DNA from: CP2-2F sp034432555
Lineage (GTDB): Bacteria > Chloroflexota > Anaerolineae > Aggregatilineales > UBA2796
NCBI GenBank assembly: GCA_034432555.1
Contig: DAOUBW010000038.1
Location: 130,913 to 194,912 of the forward strand
Length of the DNA stretch: 64,000 bases
Reading direction: 5' to 3'
Each line of letters begins with the position of its first letter. Position 1 is the stretch's first letter. Shown here in pieces: positions 55,001-63,462 of this stretch. The notes beneath the pieces were generated by a model. That model was not told where the DNA came from and searched no databases. It saw only the letters and a list, made by a program, of their open reading frames with translations. The position numbers and the translations under genes are program-made.

Positions 55001-55236
55001 TGCTGGATCGGCGCGGTGGCGTGATCGGTGTGGTGACCTCGTGCAGCATTGACTCAGAGGGCTATCAGTGCGGGCAGGCATACCTGAAAGAGGAATTCGC
55101 CGTGCCTGAAACACCGCTGATGATTCTGAATGTGGGTAAGGAAACGCGCCTACCGTCTGCCGTGGCGCTTGGCGACCGTCTGCCCATCCCCGATGCGGCG
55201 GCAGTACTGCCACGCTTCCCCGTTAAGAAGAAGTAG
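52054..55236 (+). CDS. Serine hydroxymethyltransferase - GcvT fusion protein
   Basis: 1060 residues. Residues 1-440 are SHMT: HGGHLTHGSPAARSGK, DVAHVAGLIAAGVYPSP, and the PLP lysine K267 in TFTTHKTLGGPRG. Residues about 657-1060 are aminomethyltransferase GcvT (GAKMAPFAGYEMPLWY, RTGYTGERVAFELFV, RIEAGLPLYGHE). The middle (about 450-650) resembles a shortened GcvT/YgfZ-type folate-binding module: VRGAAAADFLRVALTS and SVLDSDGSLIASGDLERVAED. The protein couples serine-glycine conversion with the T step of glycine cleavage, perhaps channelling methylene-tetrahydrofolate. ATG 52054 follows GGAGAG; the frame's upstream codons are unlikely. gcvH is at 13379. Confidence 0.93.
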   Translation: MTLNDFLFRGDLADLDPDLADLINLEADRQRRRLIMIASESTVPYAVRQALTSHYHNLYTEGYPPDEMRTMQEAELLDFDRHLADFRRYSDPRYYKGTEFANLVESLARRRAAELFATERLSADKLFVNVQPLSGAPANSAVYTALIAPGDTIMGMDLLHGGHLTHGSPAARSGKQYNAVFYGVHPETELIDYEGAYQTAMQHRPKIIIGGYSSYPLAPDWQKLREIADACGALLMADVAHVAGLIAAGVYPSPIGIADIVTFTTHKTLGGPRGAVIITHRADLAKKLDRGVFPGEQGGPHMNSIAALAVALKLAKTDQFKALQAQTVKNAARLAEKLTEHGLRLVYGGTNTHLLVVNVRTVRGADGTPLSGDMAARILDLVGITCNRNTIPGDTTAARPSGIRLGTPWITQRGFREPEIDRLASIIAHTLQAAQPFSYAGKGGKEEPRAKLPFNALSEARHAVAQLCLEAGIDYETPVVGARLTEKGKQHLTLWVDEMAERGARSLAVRGAAAADFLRVALTSRVYGLAVGGSEPTSVLDSDGSLIASGDLERVAEDVYHLHLNAEGGRAAAWLQALSDGFTIYDPLDVYGKLAGAVVINDLGTPTRAVSVPMGSLAGFSAHKDYFVGARGACLQAEGGAPLPVFTWQEPTDQPIKRTPLYEAHKQLGAKMAPFAGYEMPLWYKSVSVEHAAVRTAVGIFDVTHMGVWDVRGRAAEHFLDRLTTNDVRALKVGDAHYTYLLAIDGVPLDDIYLYRLAEDHFMIVVNASNNDKNWAWVNAVLRGEVQIDPSRPSARLLDDPSDVILRDLRDPQHGADCRVDIALQGQGSLTLLQNMANNDADKKRLAGMAWSTVGRFTLGAFDLIISRTGYTGERVAFELFVQPTQAAALFMALVEAGAQPCGLASRDSTRIEAGLPLYGHELGGDHAFTPGDAGFGSYVKLWKPFFVGKLAYLAREQKREAVIVRFRMANKGVRPPQPGAAVLDRRGGVIGVVTSCSIDSEGYQCGQAYLKEEFAVPETPLMILNVGKETRLPSAVALGDRLPIPDAAAVLPRFPVKKK

Positions 55237-55285
55237 CACACGCTTCCGCTGATTGCGTGTATCGGGCTAAAGAACCCAACGCTCA

Positions 55286-55318
55286 GTCTCCCTCGCCAAA
55301 CTTTTTGGAGAGGGAGAC
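55286..55318 (+). terminator. Hairpin after the SHMT-GcvT gene
   Basis: A 9-bp stem GTCTCCCTC / GAGGGAGAC (55286-55294, 55310-55318) with a T-containing loop and a further CC/GG pair inside. No long T-run follows. It lies 50 bp after the stop, a plausible transcript end. Confidence 0.55.
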
Positions 55319-55381
55319 GCTTTCGCGCCAGCGGCAAGCGTGGGCGAGGAACCCGCAGCACACCCCTAAGCACAGCACACT

Positions 55382-55410
55382 TTGATAGCTTTCTCCAAAG
55401 TGGGTAAAAT
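55382..55410 (+). promoter_or_regulatory. Promoter of the beta-oxidation gene
   Basis: TTGATA (55382-55387), 17-bp spacer, TAAAAT (55405-55410), about 40 bp before the start codon at 55452, with CGGAG as ribosome site. Confidence 0.7.
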
Positions 55411-55451
55411 TGAATGGAGGTTGAATTAAATTTCCTACGGAGAAATTTTAG

Positions 55452-57851
55452 ATGAGCTATACCATTCGTAAAGTTGGCGTGATCGGCTCTGGGACAATGG
55501 GCGGCGGCATTGCCACCTTGTTAGCAGGCGTTGGCATCCCAGTCGTGCTGCTGGATATTGCTGCAAAGGATACCCAAGCGGGCGATCCACCTGCCAAGCG
55601 CAGCGCCATCGCCCTAGAGAACATCGAAAAACTGAAAAAAAGCCGTATTCCCGCCATTTTTAACGCTGCCGATCTCGATCTGATCAGCATCGGCAACCTT
55701 GATGACGATCTGCAACGCCTTGCCGAGTGTGACTGGATAATTGAGGTGATCGTTGAAAAGCTGCCCATCAAGCAAGCGTTGATGGAAAAACTAGAGGCAA
55801 TTCGCAAACCAAGCGCGATCATCTCCAGCAACACATCAGGGCTTTCCATCAATGCCATTGCTGAAGGGCGCAGCGATGCCTTCAAACGCCACTTCCTCGG
55901 CACGCATTTCTTCAATCCGCCACGCCATCTGAAGCTGCTGGAGATCATTCCCGGCGCACACACCGATCCCGCACTTGTCCAGTTTATGGCGCACTTTGCC
56001 ACCGAAATTTTGGGCAAAGGCGTTGTGCTGTGCAAGGACACGCCGAACTTCATCGCCAACCGCTTCATCAGCATTGCAGGCGGCTTTGGCATGAACTATG
56101 CCTATGATCACGGCTATACCATTGAAGAAATTGACATGCTGACGGGTCCGCTGATCGGGCGTCCGAAATCCGGCACTTTCCGCCTTGCCGACGTGGTCGG
56201 TGTGGATGTGTTGGCTTATGTAGCGCAAAACTTGTACCCTGCCATTCCCAACGATCCACAGCGCGAGGTGCTGCGGCACGTCGGCACTACGCGCGTCACC
56301 GAGTTCCTGATGCAAAACAACTTCTTGGGCGATAAGACCGGGCAGGGATTCTTCAAGAAGGTTGAGCGCGACGGACAACGCGAATTCTGGGCGCTGAACC
56401 TGAGGACGTTGGAATATGAAGCGCCGCAAAAGGTGCGCTTTGAAAGCGTGGATAAGCACCGCAAAAATCCGAACACGGGCGCGCGCATCAAGGCATTGAT
56501 CGCCGAGACGGATCGGGCGGGCATCTACCTGTGGCATTTGCACGCCTTCTACCTGAGCTATGCGGCAACCATGCTGGGCGAAATCGCCGACGACATCGCC
56601 AGCATTGATAACGCCAACAAGTGGGGCTTTAACCATGAGTTGGGCGCTTTCGAGATTTGGGACGCTATCGGCGTGCGCGAGAGCGTGGCGCGCATGAAGG
56701 CAGATGGCTACAGCCTGCCTGCATGGGTAGACGAAATGCTCGTCAATGGCTTCGAGACGTTCTATCAGCGCGACTCAAGCGGCACCGTGACGGGTATCTA
56801 CAATCCACAGCGCAAAGCGTATGACGCTGTGCTGCCTGATAAAAACATTGTGATGTTGCACCAACTACGCGCTGCCGGCAAGGTGGTGGAAGAAAACAGC
56901 GGCGCCACACTCTACGATATGGGCGATGGCATCTGCCTTGTGGAGTTCCACACCAAGGCGAATGCGCTTGATAACGACATCTTCGACTTGATTCAGCGCA
57001 GCCTTGAGCGCATGGATCGCGGCGAGTTTGACGGCATGGTCGTTGGTAATCAGGGCGAGTATTTCTCGGCTGGTGCTAATCTGTTCATCATGGCGATGGC
57101 AGCCCAGAGCGGGCAGTTCAGCGAGATTGAGAAGATGATCACGGGCGGTCAGCAGTTGATGCAGACCATGCGCTACTTCCCGAAGCCGATTGTGACCGCG
57201 CCCTTTGGCGTGACTGTGGGCGGCGGCGCCGAGATGACTATGACCGGCGCCCGTGTGGTGGCGCACGCCGAACTCTACATCGGCTTGGTGGAGGTTGGCG
57301 TTGGCTTGATCCCAGCCTGGTGCGGCACCAAAGAGATGGTCAAGCGGATCATCACGCCCGCTATGCAGCTCCCCAATGCCGATCCGCTGCCGCCGCTGCA
57401 AAAGGCATTTGAGCAGCTTGCGCTTGCCAAGACCAGCACCAGCGCGATGGAAGCACGCGAGATGGGCTTCTTGCGCGCCGTTGATCGGATCGTGATGGAT
57501 AAAGCACGCCAGTTGGCAGAGGCAAAACGGACTGTGCTAGAACTGCTGGCGGAAGGCTACACACCCACGCCGCCACAAAAGCTCTATGCGGCAGGGCGCG
57601 ATGCCAAAGCTGCCTTACACATGGCAGTTTACCAACTGCACCAGGGCAGGTTCGCCAGCGATCACGACGCGAAGTTAGCGCGCCACTTGGCACATATCCT
57701 CTGCGGCGGCGATGTGACGGCACCCTCTTGGCTGGATGAACAGTATTTCCTTGACCTAGAGCGCGAGGCAATTCTAAGCCTGCTTGGCGAACAAAAAACG
57801 CTAGAACGCATTCAGCATATGCTCACCACCGGCAAGCCGCTGCGGAACTAG
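55452..57851 (+). CDS. 3-hydroxyacyl-CoA dehydrogenase / enoyl-CoA hydratase bifunctional protein
   Basis: 799 residues. The N-terminal NAD-binding dehydrogenase (VGVIGSGTMGGGIATLLAG, WIIEVIVEKLPIKQAL, HFFNPPRHLKLLEIIPG) spans to about 470. The C-terminal enoyl-CoA hydratase/crotonase domain follows (about 480-680; GEYFSAGANLFIMAMA, VGVGLIPAWCG), then a helical tail. The order dehydrogenase then hydratase is that of FadN-type proteins, not FadB. It performs the middle two steps of beta-oxidation. No thiolase or acyl-CoA dehydrogenase is adjacent. It has its own promoter and a strong hairpin downstream. Confidence 0.92.
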   Translation: MSYTIRKVGVIGSGTMGGGIATLLAGVGIPVVLLDIAAKDTQAGDPPAKRSAIALENIEKLKKSRIPAIFNAADLDLISIGNLDDDLQRLAECDWIIEVIVEKLPIKQALMEKLEAIRKPSAIISSNTSGLSINAIAEGRSDAFKRHFLGTHFFNPPRHLKLLEIIPGAHTDPALVQFMAHFATEILGKGVVLCKDTPNFIANRFISIAGGFGMNYAYDHGYTIEEIDMLTGPLIGRPKSGTFRLADVVGVDVLAYVAQNLYPAIPNDPQREVLRHVGTTRVTEFLMQNNFLGDKTGQGFFKKVERDGQREFWALNLRTLEYEAPQKVRFESVDKHRKNPNTGARIKALIAETDRAGIYLWHLHAFYLSYAATMLGEIADDIASIDNANKWGFNHELGAFEIWDAIGVRESVARMKADGYSLPAWVDEMLVNGFETFYQRDSSGTVTGIYNPQRKAYDAVLPDKNIVMLHQLRAAGKVVEENSGATLYDMGDGICLVEFHTKANALDNDIFDLIQRSLERMDRGEFDGMVVGNQGEYFSAGANLFIMAMAAQSGQFSEIEKMITGGQQLMQTMRYFPKPIVTAPFGVTVGGGAEMTMTGARVVAHAELYIGLVEVGVGLIPAWCGTKEMVKRIITPAMQLPNADPLPPLQKAFEQLALAKTSTSAMEAREMGFLRAVDRIVMDKARQLAEAKRTVLELLAEGYTPTPPQKLYAAGRDAKAALHMAVYQLHQGRFASDHDAKLARHLAHILCGGDVTAPSWLDEQYFLDLEREAILSLLGEQKTLERIQHMLTTGKPLRN

Positions 57852-57869
57852 CCGCCCTTACCACTCTGA

Positions 57870-57912
57870 ACGCCACAACGCCGAACTTGCGTTCGGCGCT
57901 GTGGTTGCGTTT
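57870..57912 (+). terminator. Terminator of the beta-oxidation gene
   Basis: A long imperfect stem: CCACA / TGTGG outer and CGCCGAAC / GTTCGGCG inner (57873-57904) with a TTGC loop, then TTGCGTTTGG. It begins about 20 bp after the stop. Confidence 0.75.
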
Positions 57913-58300
57913 GGTCAGTTTAGCCCCCTCAAGCTGCCCTGCCCGCACGCTGCCAACAAGAGTATAGGACGGGCACCTGCCGCCCATGCCTTAAATGGCA
58001 TTTCCGTGTGTCCTGCCTCGTGTTGAGCAGGTGTCAGTTTCGAGTGAATTTCCGTGCAAAAGCGATTGTGGTGAGGCGTTTGTGTGCCTCAAGTTGTTTA
58101 ACAGTATAGAAGTAGGTGAACTGGCAATGCCTCTGATAGATTGTTAGAAAAAGTTCGCAAATTTTTTAGGCAAAATGCCGAAGGTGTGTGAGGCATTTTT
58201 TGCGGTTGATCAGTGCTGCGAAGGCAGCTTACAAAGGAACTTTAACGGCGATCAGGTGCCTTACACAGCGTATTCGGCTGCGTTTTGCCCGATCCACGCC
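57913..58300. other. Gene-free interval between convergent genes
   Basis: About 390 bp with no credible gene. It holds a second, T-rich terminator (see 58172-58201), a candidate -10 TATAGA at 58105-58110, and a small GCTGC/GCAGC hairpin near 58213-58226. A short RNA from about 58117 to 58201 is possible but unsupported by other evidence. Confidence 0.35.
58172..58201. terminator. Bidirectional terminator between convergent genes
   Basis: An 8-bp stem AAAATGCC / GGCATTTT (58172-58179, 58192-58199), 12-nt loop, and T-run to 58201 on the plus strand. The minus strand also ends in a T-rich tract (TTTTGCCTAAAAAATTT), so it can stop transcripts of the pucR-type operon as well. Confidence 0.75.
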
Positions 58301-59968
58301 TCAGCGATCCGTCAGCAGGCGGCGGATCTTTAGGGCAAGATGCACAGCAAGGCGCGTCTCAGGATTTTCTAGATCAAAGCCGCCAATTTGTGCGATGCGC
58401 TCCATGCGGTAGAGCAGCGTGTTGCGATGGACATGCAGTTGATTCGCCGTTTGGCTGAGGTTGCCGTGTTCTTCAAAGAACGTCTCAAGGGTCAGGATGA
58501 AATCTTCATTGGCGTGCGCTTCATCGGCAAGGTCGCCCAGCGTCTCACGGTAGAAGCTGTGCAGCTCCGTCGTCTCCAACAGCAGCGAGAGCAGCCGATA
58601 GACACCTAGATCGGCAAAATAAAGCGGCTGGTTCACGCGCCATTGAAGGGCAATCCGCTGCGCGGCAACCGCTTCCTGATAGCTGGTGCGCCATGCCGTT
58701 AACGTCTCAACGGGTCTGCCAACGCCAATAGCAAGCCCCGCCTCTGGAAACTGCGCCCGCGCACGGCTCAGGACTGCCTCTGCCAGCTGGCGCACCGCAC
58801 GCGGGACAGCACGCCGTGCGGCGGCATTCTGCGGCACAGCTTCCACATGGCAAAAGACCACCACACCACCATCAAGAAGCTGCACCAAGGCATCGCTGCC
58901 AAGCATTGCCACCTGTTCATTAAAGGTTGTTTCAAGGCGGCGGTCGCTGGGCGCATCTTCGCTCGTCCAGCAGGCGGCAAGCGCCGCATACTGCTTAGTG
59001 TTTGGGCTATGCCCAAGCCGCACCAATTGGCGCAACGCCTGATCAACGGGGATGGTGCCGATCAGCAAGCGCTCTAGCACGCTGCCCTGCACACGCTTCT
59101 GCGCCTCGCGGACTGCCTTCTCTTTCGCCATCTCTAGGGCGCAAATGGCTGCGCCGTGCCGTGCAAACTGCTGATCAATTGCCTCGAACACCTGCTGATC
59201 GGTTGCCAGCAGCGAGAAAAAGCCGCGCCCTAAGCGGTTCGCCACAATTGGCACAGTCAGGCGCTGCATTCCCTGTGCAGCCATATGGATCAAGACAGGC
59301 TCAGCCGCGTGCTGCGCCGCCTCAGAACGGTTCAAGAAATGGGCGGGCAAGGTGCTTTCCTGGTGCAGCGCTGCCTCAATTTCGGCAAAGTTGGGCAAAT
59401 CGCTGAAGGTGCCTGAAACCGCCATGATATCAAGGCGTTTATCCTGCACAATGACCGTCCAACCGCTGAGATCGGCAAGGGCAGCAATGGTGGCGCGCAG
59501 TCCACGGTTTTCCGTGCTGAGCTGCAAAAGCTGCTCACGGATTGCCTGTCCGCGCTCGTCGGCATTGGGCGGCGTGCCAGATAAAACGCGCACGACATCG
59601 CGCTCCACTTGGCGCAGCGGATAGTCGTTCGGCAAGTTCAACAGCGGGATGCCGTAATCTTCGGCAGCCTTACGGGCAGCCGCATCAATGCTGCCAACCA
59701 CACCGACGGCAGAGACTTCCATCTGCGCCAGATCGTGGATGATGGCGGCAAGGGTCAGCTTATCGCTGAGCAGGTGCAAGGCATCTATCGAGAGCAAGGC
59801 AAGTTCGCGCCCTTCAAGGGAAGGAAAGGCGGGCGGGCGTGTGTGCAGCGTTGAGACCCACTTCACCGGGCGTACCAGCCCTTCGCGCCCTGCCACTAGG
59901 CGCGTGCCAATTGGCAAGGCATAGCGCAGCAAATCCAAGACGGTGATGATCGGGCGCGAGTCGGTCAT
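58301..59968 (-). CDS. PucR-family transcriptional regulator
   Basis: 555 residues. The N-terminal PucR domain (TVLDLLRYALPIGTRLVAGREG, VVGSIDAAARKAAEDYGIPLLNLP) is followed by a GAF-like region (about 170-300), a CdaR-type middle domain, and a C-terminal HTH (GNLSQTANQLHVHRNTLLYRMERI). This family controls purine catabolism, sugar diacid or nitrogen genes in other bacteria. It is the last gene of the alaX - btuF-like - glnA-like - pucR run, 11 bp after the glnA-type gene. It may respond to a nitrogenous ligand and control its own operon; this is inference. Confidence 0.9.
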   Translation of the reverse strand: MTDSRPIITVLDLLRYALPIGTRLVAGREGLVRPVKWVSTLHTRPPAFPSLEGRELALLSIDALHLLSDKLTLAAIIHDLAQMEVSAVGVVGSIDAAARKAAEDYGIPLLNLPNDYPLRQVERDVVRVLSGTPPNADERGQAIREQLLQLSTENRGLRATIAALADLSGWTVIVQDKRLDIMAVSGTFSDLPNFAEIEAALHQESTLPAHFLNRSEAAQHAAEPVLIHMAAQGMQRLTVPIVANRLGRGFFSLLATDQQVFEAIDQQFARHGAAICALEMAKEKAVREAQKRVQGSVLERLLIGTIPVDQALRQLVRLGHSPNTKQYAALAACWTSEDAPSDRRLETTFNEQVAMLGSDALVQLLDGGVVVFCHVEAVPQNAAARRAVPRAVRQLAEAVLSRARAQFPEAGLAIGVGRPVETLTAWRTSYQEAVAAQRIALQWRVNQPLYFADLGVYRLLSLLLETTELHSFYRETLGDLADEAHANEDFILTLETFFEEHGNLSQTANQLHVHRNTLLYRMERIAQIGGFDLENPETRLAVHLALKIRRLLTDR

Positions 59969-59979
59969 AGCGTGTGCGC

Positions 59980-61314
59980 CTAATAATTCAGCAGATAGCG
60001 GTCAAGTTCCCAAGGCGAGACGCTCAGCACATAGTCGTTCCACTCCAAGCGTTTTGCCTCTAAAAAGCGCTCGAAAACGGTTAGCCCAAGCGCTGTGCTT
60101 GCCAGTTCAGAGTGCTCCAACGCCTCAAGTGCTTCATGCAGCGAGGTTGGCAAGGTTGCCATGTGCCGCCGCCGTGCATTGAAGGCGTAGAGTTCTTCTT
60201 CCGCCGGCGGCGGCAGCACCGTCTCTTGCTGAATGCCATCCAAGCCGCTGTGCAGCATCACGGCGAAGGCAAGGTAGGGATTGCAGCTTGGATCAACACA
60301 GCGCAGTTCGACCCGCGCCCGTTGGCGCCCGCTCGGCTGATTGCGCGGCACACGCAGCAGTGCGGCACGGTTAAGCTGCGCCCAGGTCAGGTAGACGGGC
60401 GCCTCTAAGCCTGCCACGAGGCGCTTATAGCTATTGACCAACGGCGCCAGCACGGCGCACATGCCGCGTGCGTGCGCCAACTGTCCCGCCATGAAGGTGC
60501 GCCCTAGCGCGGAAAGCCCGTAGGCGTCATTTGAATCGGCAAAGAGGTTTGTGCCGTTAAAATCGGTCAGCATTTGGTGGGTGTGCATCCCACTGCCGGC
60601 GATGCCCGCTAAGGGCTTGGGCATAAAGGTTGCCAGCAAGCCGTGATCGCGTGCCACAGAACGCACCACAAGGCGCGCCGTCATGATGGCATCTGCCATC
60701 GGCAGTGCTTCAAGCGGCGCAAAGTCAATCTCATGCTGCCCGTCGCCCACTTCGGAATGCGCCGAGTCGATCTGAATGCCCATCGCCTCAAGCGCATCGG
60801 TAATGGCGCGGCGCACGCGCTGCGTTTGGCTGTCGCTCACGTCGAAATAGCCGGCGTGATCGCCTGCTTGGGGCGGCGACGCCGTGCCGCTCGGTGGACG
60901 GAATAGGTAGAACTCCAACTCTGGCGAGACGAGGTAGCGGTAGCGCTGGGCAGCGGCAATCTCTGTAGCACGGCGCAGCACACCACGCGGATCGCCGGCG
61001 TAAGGTTCGCCCGTCGGTGTGTAGACATCACAGATGAGGCGCGCCACGCGCTCCGTGCTGCTTGCCCAAGCCTGTACCGCATAGGTGGCAGGGTCAGGGC
61101 GCAAGAACATATCTGACTCTGCTACACGCGCAAAGCCTTCTAGGGCTGATCCATCAAACCAGATGCCGTGTTCAAAGGCTGTTTCTAGCTGACGGGCGGG
61201 AATTTGCACCATCTTGACCATGCCGGTGATGTCTGTAAATTGTAGGTCAAGATAGGCGATCTGATCGCGTTCGGCATGTGCGATTACCGTTTGGGCTGCC
61301 TCTGAGCGCGTCAC
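59980..61314 (-). CDS. Type I glutamine synthetase family protein
   Basis: 444 residues. It makes glutamine from glutamate, ammonia and ATP, or acts as a related gamma-glutamyl ligase. GS motifs visible: WFDGSALEGF, YLVSPELEFYLF, GQHEIDFAP, FMPKPLAGIAGSGMHTHQ, and RVELRCVDPSCNPYL. The adenylylation Tyr motif near the end is absent, as in GSI-alpha enzymes. GTG start 61314 follows AAAGG. It lies 3 bp after the btuF-like gene and before a PucR regulator, so a specialised ligase (amine or purine nitrogen use) is as plausible as the housekeeping enzyme. Confidence 0.88.
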   Translation of the reverse strand: MTRSEAAQTVIAHAERDQIAYLDLQFTDITGMVKMVQIPARQLETAFEHGIWFDGSALEGFARVAESDMFLRPDPATYAVQAWASSTERVARLICDVYTPTGEPYAGDPRGVLRRATEIAAAQRYRYLVSPELEFYLFRPPSGTASPPQAGDHAGYFDVSDSQTQRVRRAITDALEAMGIQIDSAHSEVGDGQHEIDFAPLEALPMADAIMTARLVVRSVARDHGLLATFMPKPLAGIAGSGMHTHQMLTDFNGTNLFADSNDAYGLSALGRTFMAGQLAHARGMCAVLAPLVNSYKRLVAGLEAPVYLTWAQLNRAALLRVPRNQPSGRQRARVELRCVDPSCNPYLAFAVMLHSGLDGIQQETVLPPPAEEELYAFNARRRHMATLPTSLHEALEALEHSELASTALGLTVFERFLEAKRLEWNDYVLSVSPWELDRYLLNY

Positions 61315-61317
61315 AGT

Positions 61318-62241
61318 TTAGCCTTTCCACTCTGCCAAGCGCTGCCAACCACTGCCTTGATGCCCGAAGCTGAAGCGTTCGGGATGCAAAATCTCAGCAA
61401 GGATTTCCAACGACTCTGCCAAGCGCGGACCAGGGCGGTTGAAATACTGATTACCATCAGTCAGATAAATATGCCCGTCCTGAACAGCGCGCAATGCCGA
61501 CCAGCCCTCCAGTTCTTGCAAAATCGGCACGTCCTGCGCGGTGCGCGCCATATCAAAGCCGCACGGCATGAGGATAATGCGATCAGGATCAGCGGCGCGC
61601 AGCGCATCCCACGCCAGCCATGGCGAGTGCTGCCCTGCCTCGCCAAACAAGTTGGTGCCGCCCGCCATCTCGACCAACTGCGGCAGCCAATTGCCCGCTG
61701 CCATCAGCGGATCAGCCCATTCAATACAAGCGACACGCGGTCTTTCGGGCAGGGCTTGTGTTTGCGCTGCAATAGATGCCATGCGCGCCTGCAATGCAGC
61801 GACCACAGTTTCGCCGCGCTCAGGGACGCCCAGCGCTTCTGCCACGCGCCTTATATCTGCCCAAATATCAGCGAGGTGATTTGGCTCCAGCGAGACGATC
61901 TGCGCCTCTGATGACCATGTGCAGACCGCTTGCTGCACGTCGGCAAGGCTGACGGCGCACACCTCACACAGCGATTGCGTCACGATGACATCCGGTCGCA
62001 AGGTTTGCAGCAGCGCCTCATCCACACGATAAACCGAGATCGCCTCGCTAAGTACAGCGCGCACACGCTCATTGATCTGCGCGCTGCTGCCCTGCGGATC
62101 GAACTTCGGCGCCGTGCAAACGGGCAATGTTTTGACCGCTTCGGGATAATCGCACTCGTGTGAGCGTCCAACCAGTTGATCAGCCATGCCCAGCGCGCAC
62201 ACAATTTCAGTGCTGCTGGGCAAAAGTGAGACGATACGCAT
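61318..62241 (-). CDS. BtuF-like cobalamin-binding / iron-siderophore-type binding protein without signal peptide
   Basis: About 307 residues. It opens MRIVSLLPSSTEIVCALGMADQ and contains LVGRSHECDYP, PDVIVTQSLCEVCAVS, and ECIEWADPLMAAGNW-like (ACIEWADPLM) segments of the periplasmic-binding (peripla_BP_2) family, often called cobalamin-binding protein. It has no signal peptide or lipobox, so it may be cytoplasmic and may bind cobalamin or a precursor. GGAG precedes ATG 62241. It is 17 bp after alaX. Confidence 0.85.
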   Translation of the reverse strand: MRIVSLLPSSTEIVCALGMADQLVGRSHECDYPEAVKTLPVCTAPKFDPQGSSAQINERVRAVLSEAISVYRVDEALLQTLRPDVIVTQSLCEVCAVSLADVQQAVCTWSSEAQIVSLEPNHLADIWADIRRVAEALGVPERGETVVAALQARMASIAAQTQALPERPRVACIEWADPLMAAGNWLPQLVEMAGGTNLFGEAGQHSPWLAWDALRAADPDRIILMPCGFDMARTAQDVPILQELEGWSALRAVQDGHIYLTDGNQYFNRPGPRLAESLEILAEILHPERFSFGHQGSGWQRLAEWKG

Positions 62242-62258
62242 TTCAATACTCCAAAGCA

Positions 62259-63455
62259 CTATACCAACATCGCCACGGCTGCGTTGATGGCAGCTTGCAC
62301 TTTCGCCAAATCCGCAGGCACACCGCCGCCTTGCGCCATGTTCGGTCTGCCGCCGCCACGCGCACCGATCACCTCTAGCGCCTGCTTGAGTAGCGGCACA
62401 ACATCCAGCGCTAGATCTTCGCTGCGGGCAAAGATCAGTTGTGCTTTTTCGCCTGCCGCGCCAAGCAGTGCAATCACGCCCGCTTCGGCAGCCAGTTTTT
62501 GGGCAAGCAGGCGCACCTCATCGGCACTACGGGAAAAAGCGCGCGCTACAAGGCGGTAGTTGCCGTATGCGGCGGCACTGCTTAACAAGCCTGCTGCCTC
62601 GTAGGCTGCTAGTTGGTCACGGGCTGCCTTTAACTCACTGTGCAGCGTGCGGTTCTGATCCTGCAAGCGCGCCACAGAGTCAGGCAGTTCCCAATAGCCA
62701 ACGGTCAACGCGGCGGTCAGGCGGTTGATCACATCATTTTTCATACGGTAGTCGTGCAGGGCGCGTTCGCCACACTTGAACTCTAGGCGTGTTGTCTCGC
62801 CGCGTCGTTCTGCCTTCACCACCTTGATCACACCGACCTCGCCTGTGCGCCGCACATGGGTGCCGCCGCAAGCGGTAACGTCAAAGCCACCGGTGTCCAC
62901 AATCCGCACCTTACCGTTCACCTCAGGCAGTTTGCGGATGTTGAGTGCCGCCAGTTCCTCTGGCGTGGGAAACCAAGCGCGGACAGGGCGATCTTCCAGC
63001 ACAATGCGGTTGGCAAGCCTTTCGACGGCTTCCCAATCTTCGGGCGAAAGATTGGTGCGATCGATGTCAATGGTCATGCTCTCGGCGCTCATGTGGACGC
63101 TGACAGTACGTGCCTGTGCAGCCTGTTCCAGCGCCTGCGAGAGGATGTGTTGCCCGCTGTGGTGTTGCATATAGTCACGGCGGCGGGCGGCATCCACCCT
63201 GCCTTCAACGCGATCCGCGTGTAAGGGCGCTTCAAGGATGTGCAGCACAGCGCGATCTGAAGGGCGTGTTTGCACGTCCAGCACGCGCACGCCGTTCAGC
63301 GTGCCGTGATCAGGTGGTTGCCCGCCGCCTTCGGGATAAAAATAGGTGCGATCCAGCACGAGGGCAGGGCGTTCGGCATGAGTCGTCACTTCGAGGACGG
63401 CTGCCTCAAAGTGCAGGGTATACGAATCGTTGTAGTATAAGCGTTCGGTGGTCAT
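62259..63455 (-). CDS. Alanyl-tRNA editing protein (AlaX-L type) with DHHA1 domain
   Basis: About 398 residues. It hydrolyses mischarged Ser/Gly-tRNA-Ala. The zinc motif is HHSGQH (HxxxH) and CGGTH (CxxxH), with FYPEGGGQPPDHG upstream. A coiled-coil stretch (about 255-285) leads to a C-terminal DHHA1-like domain rich in Gly (ARGGGRPNMAQGGG). ATG 63455 has no ribosome site and lies about 8 nt after a -10, suggesting leaderless expression. It heads a four-gene operon. Confidence 0.92.
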   Translation of the reverse strand: MTTERLYYNDSYTLHFEAAVLEVTTHAERPALVLDRTYFYPEGGGQPPDHGTLNGVRVLDVQTRPSDRAVLHILEAPLHADRVEGRVDAARRRDYMQHHSGQHILSQALEQAAQARTVSVHMSAESMTIDIDRTNLSPEDWEAVERLANRIVLEDRPVRAWFPTPEELAALNIRKLPEVNGKVRIVDTGGFDVTACGGTHVRRTGEVGVIKVVKAERRGETTRLEFKCGERALHDYRMKNDVINRLTAALTVGYWELPDSVARLQDQNRTLHSELKAARDQLAAYEAAGLLSSAAAYGNYRLVARAFSRSADEVRLLAQKLAAEAGVIALLGAAGEKAQLIFARSEDLALDVVPLLKQALEVIGARGGGRPNMAQGGGVPADLAKVQAAINAAVAMLV

Positions 63456-63462
63456 GCCGAAA

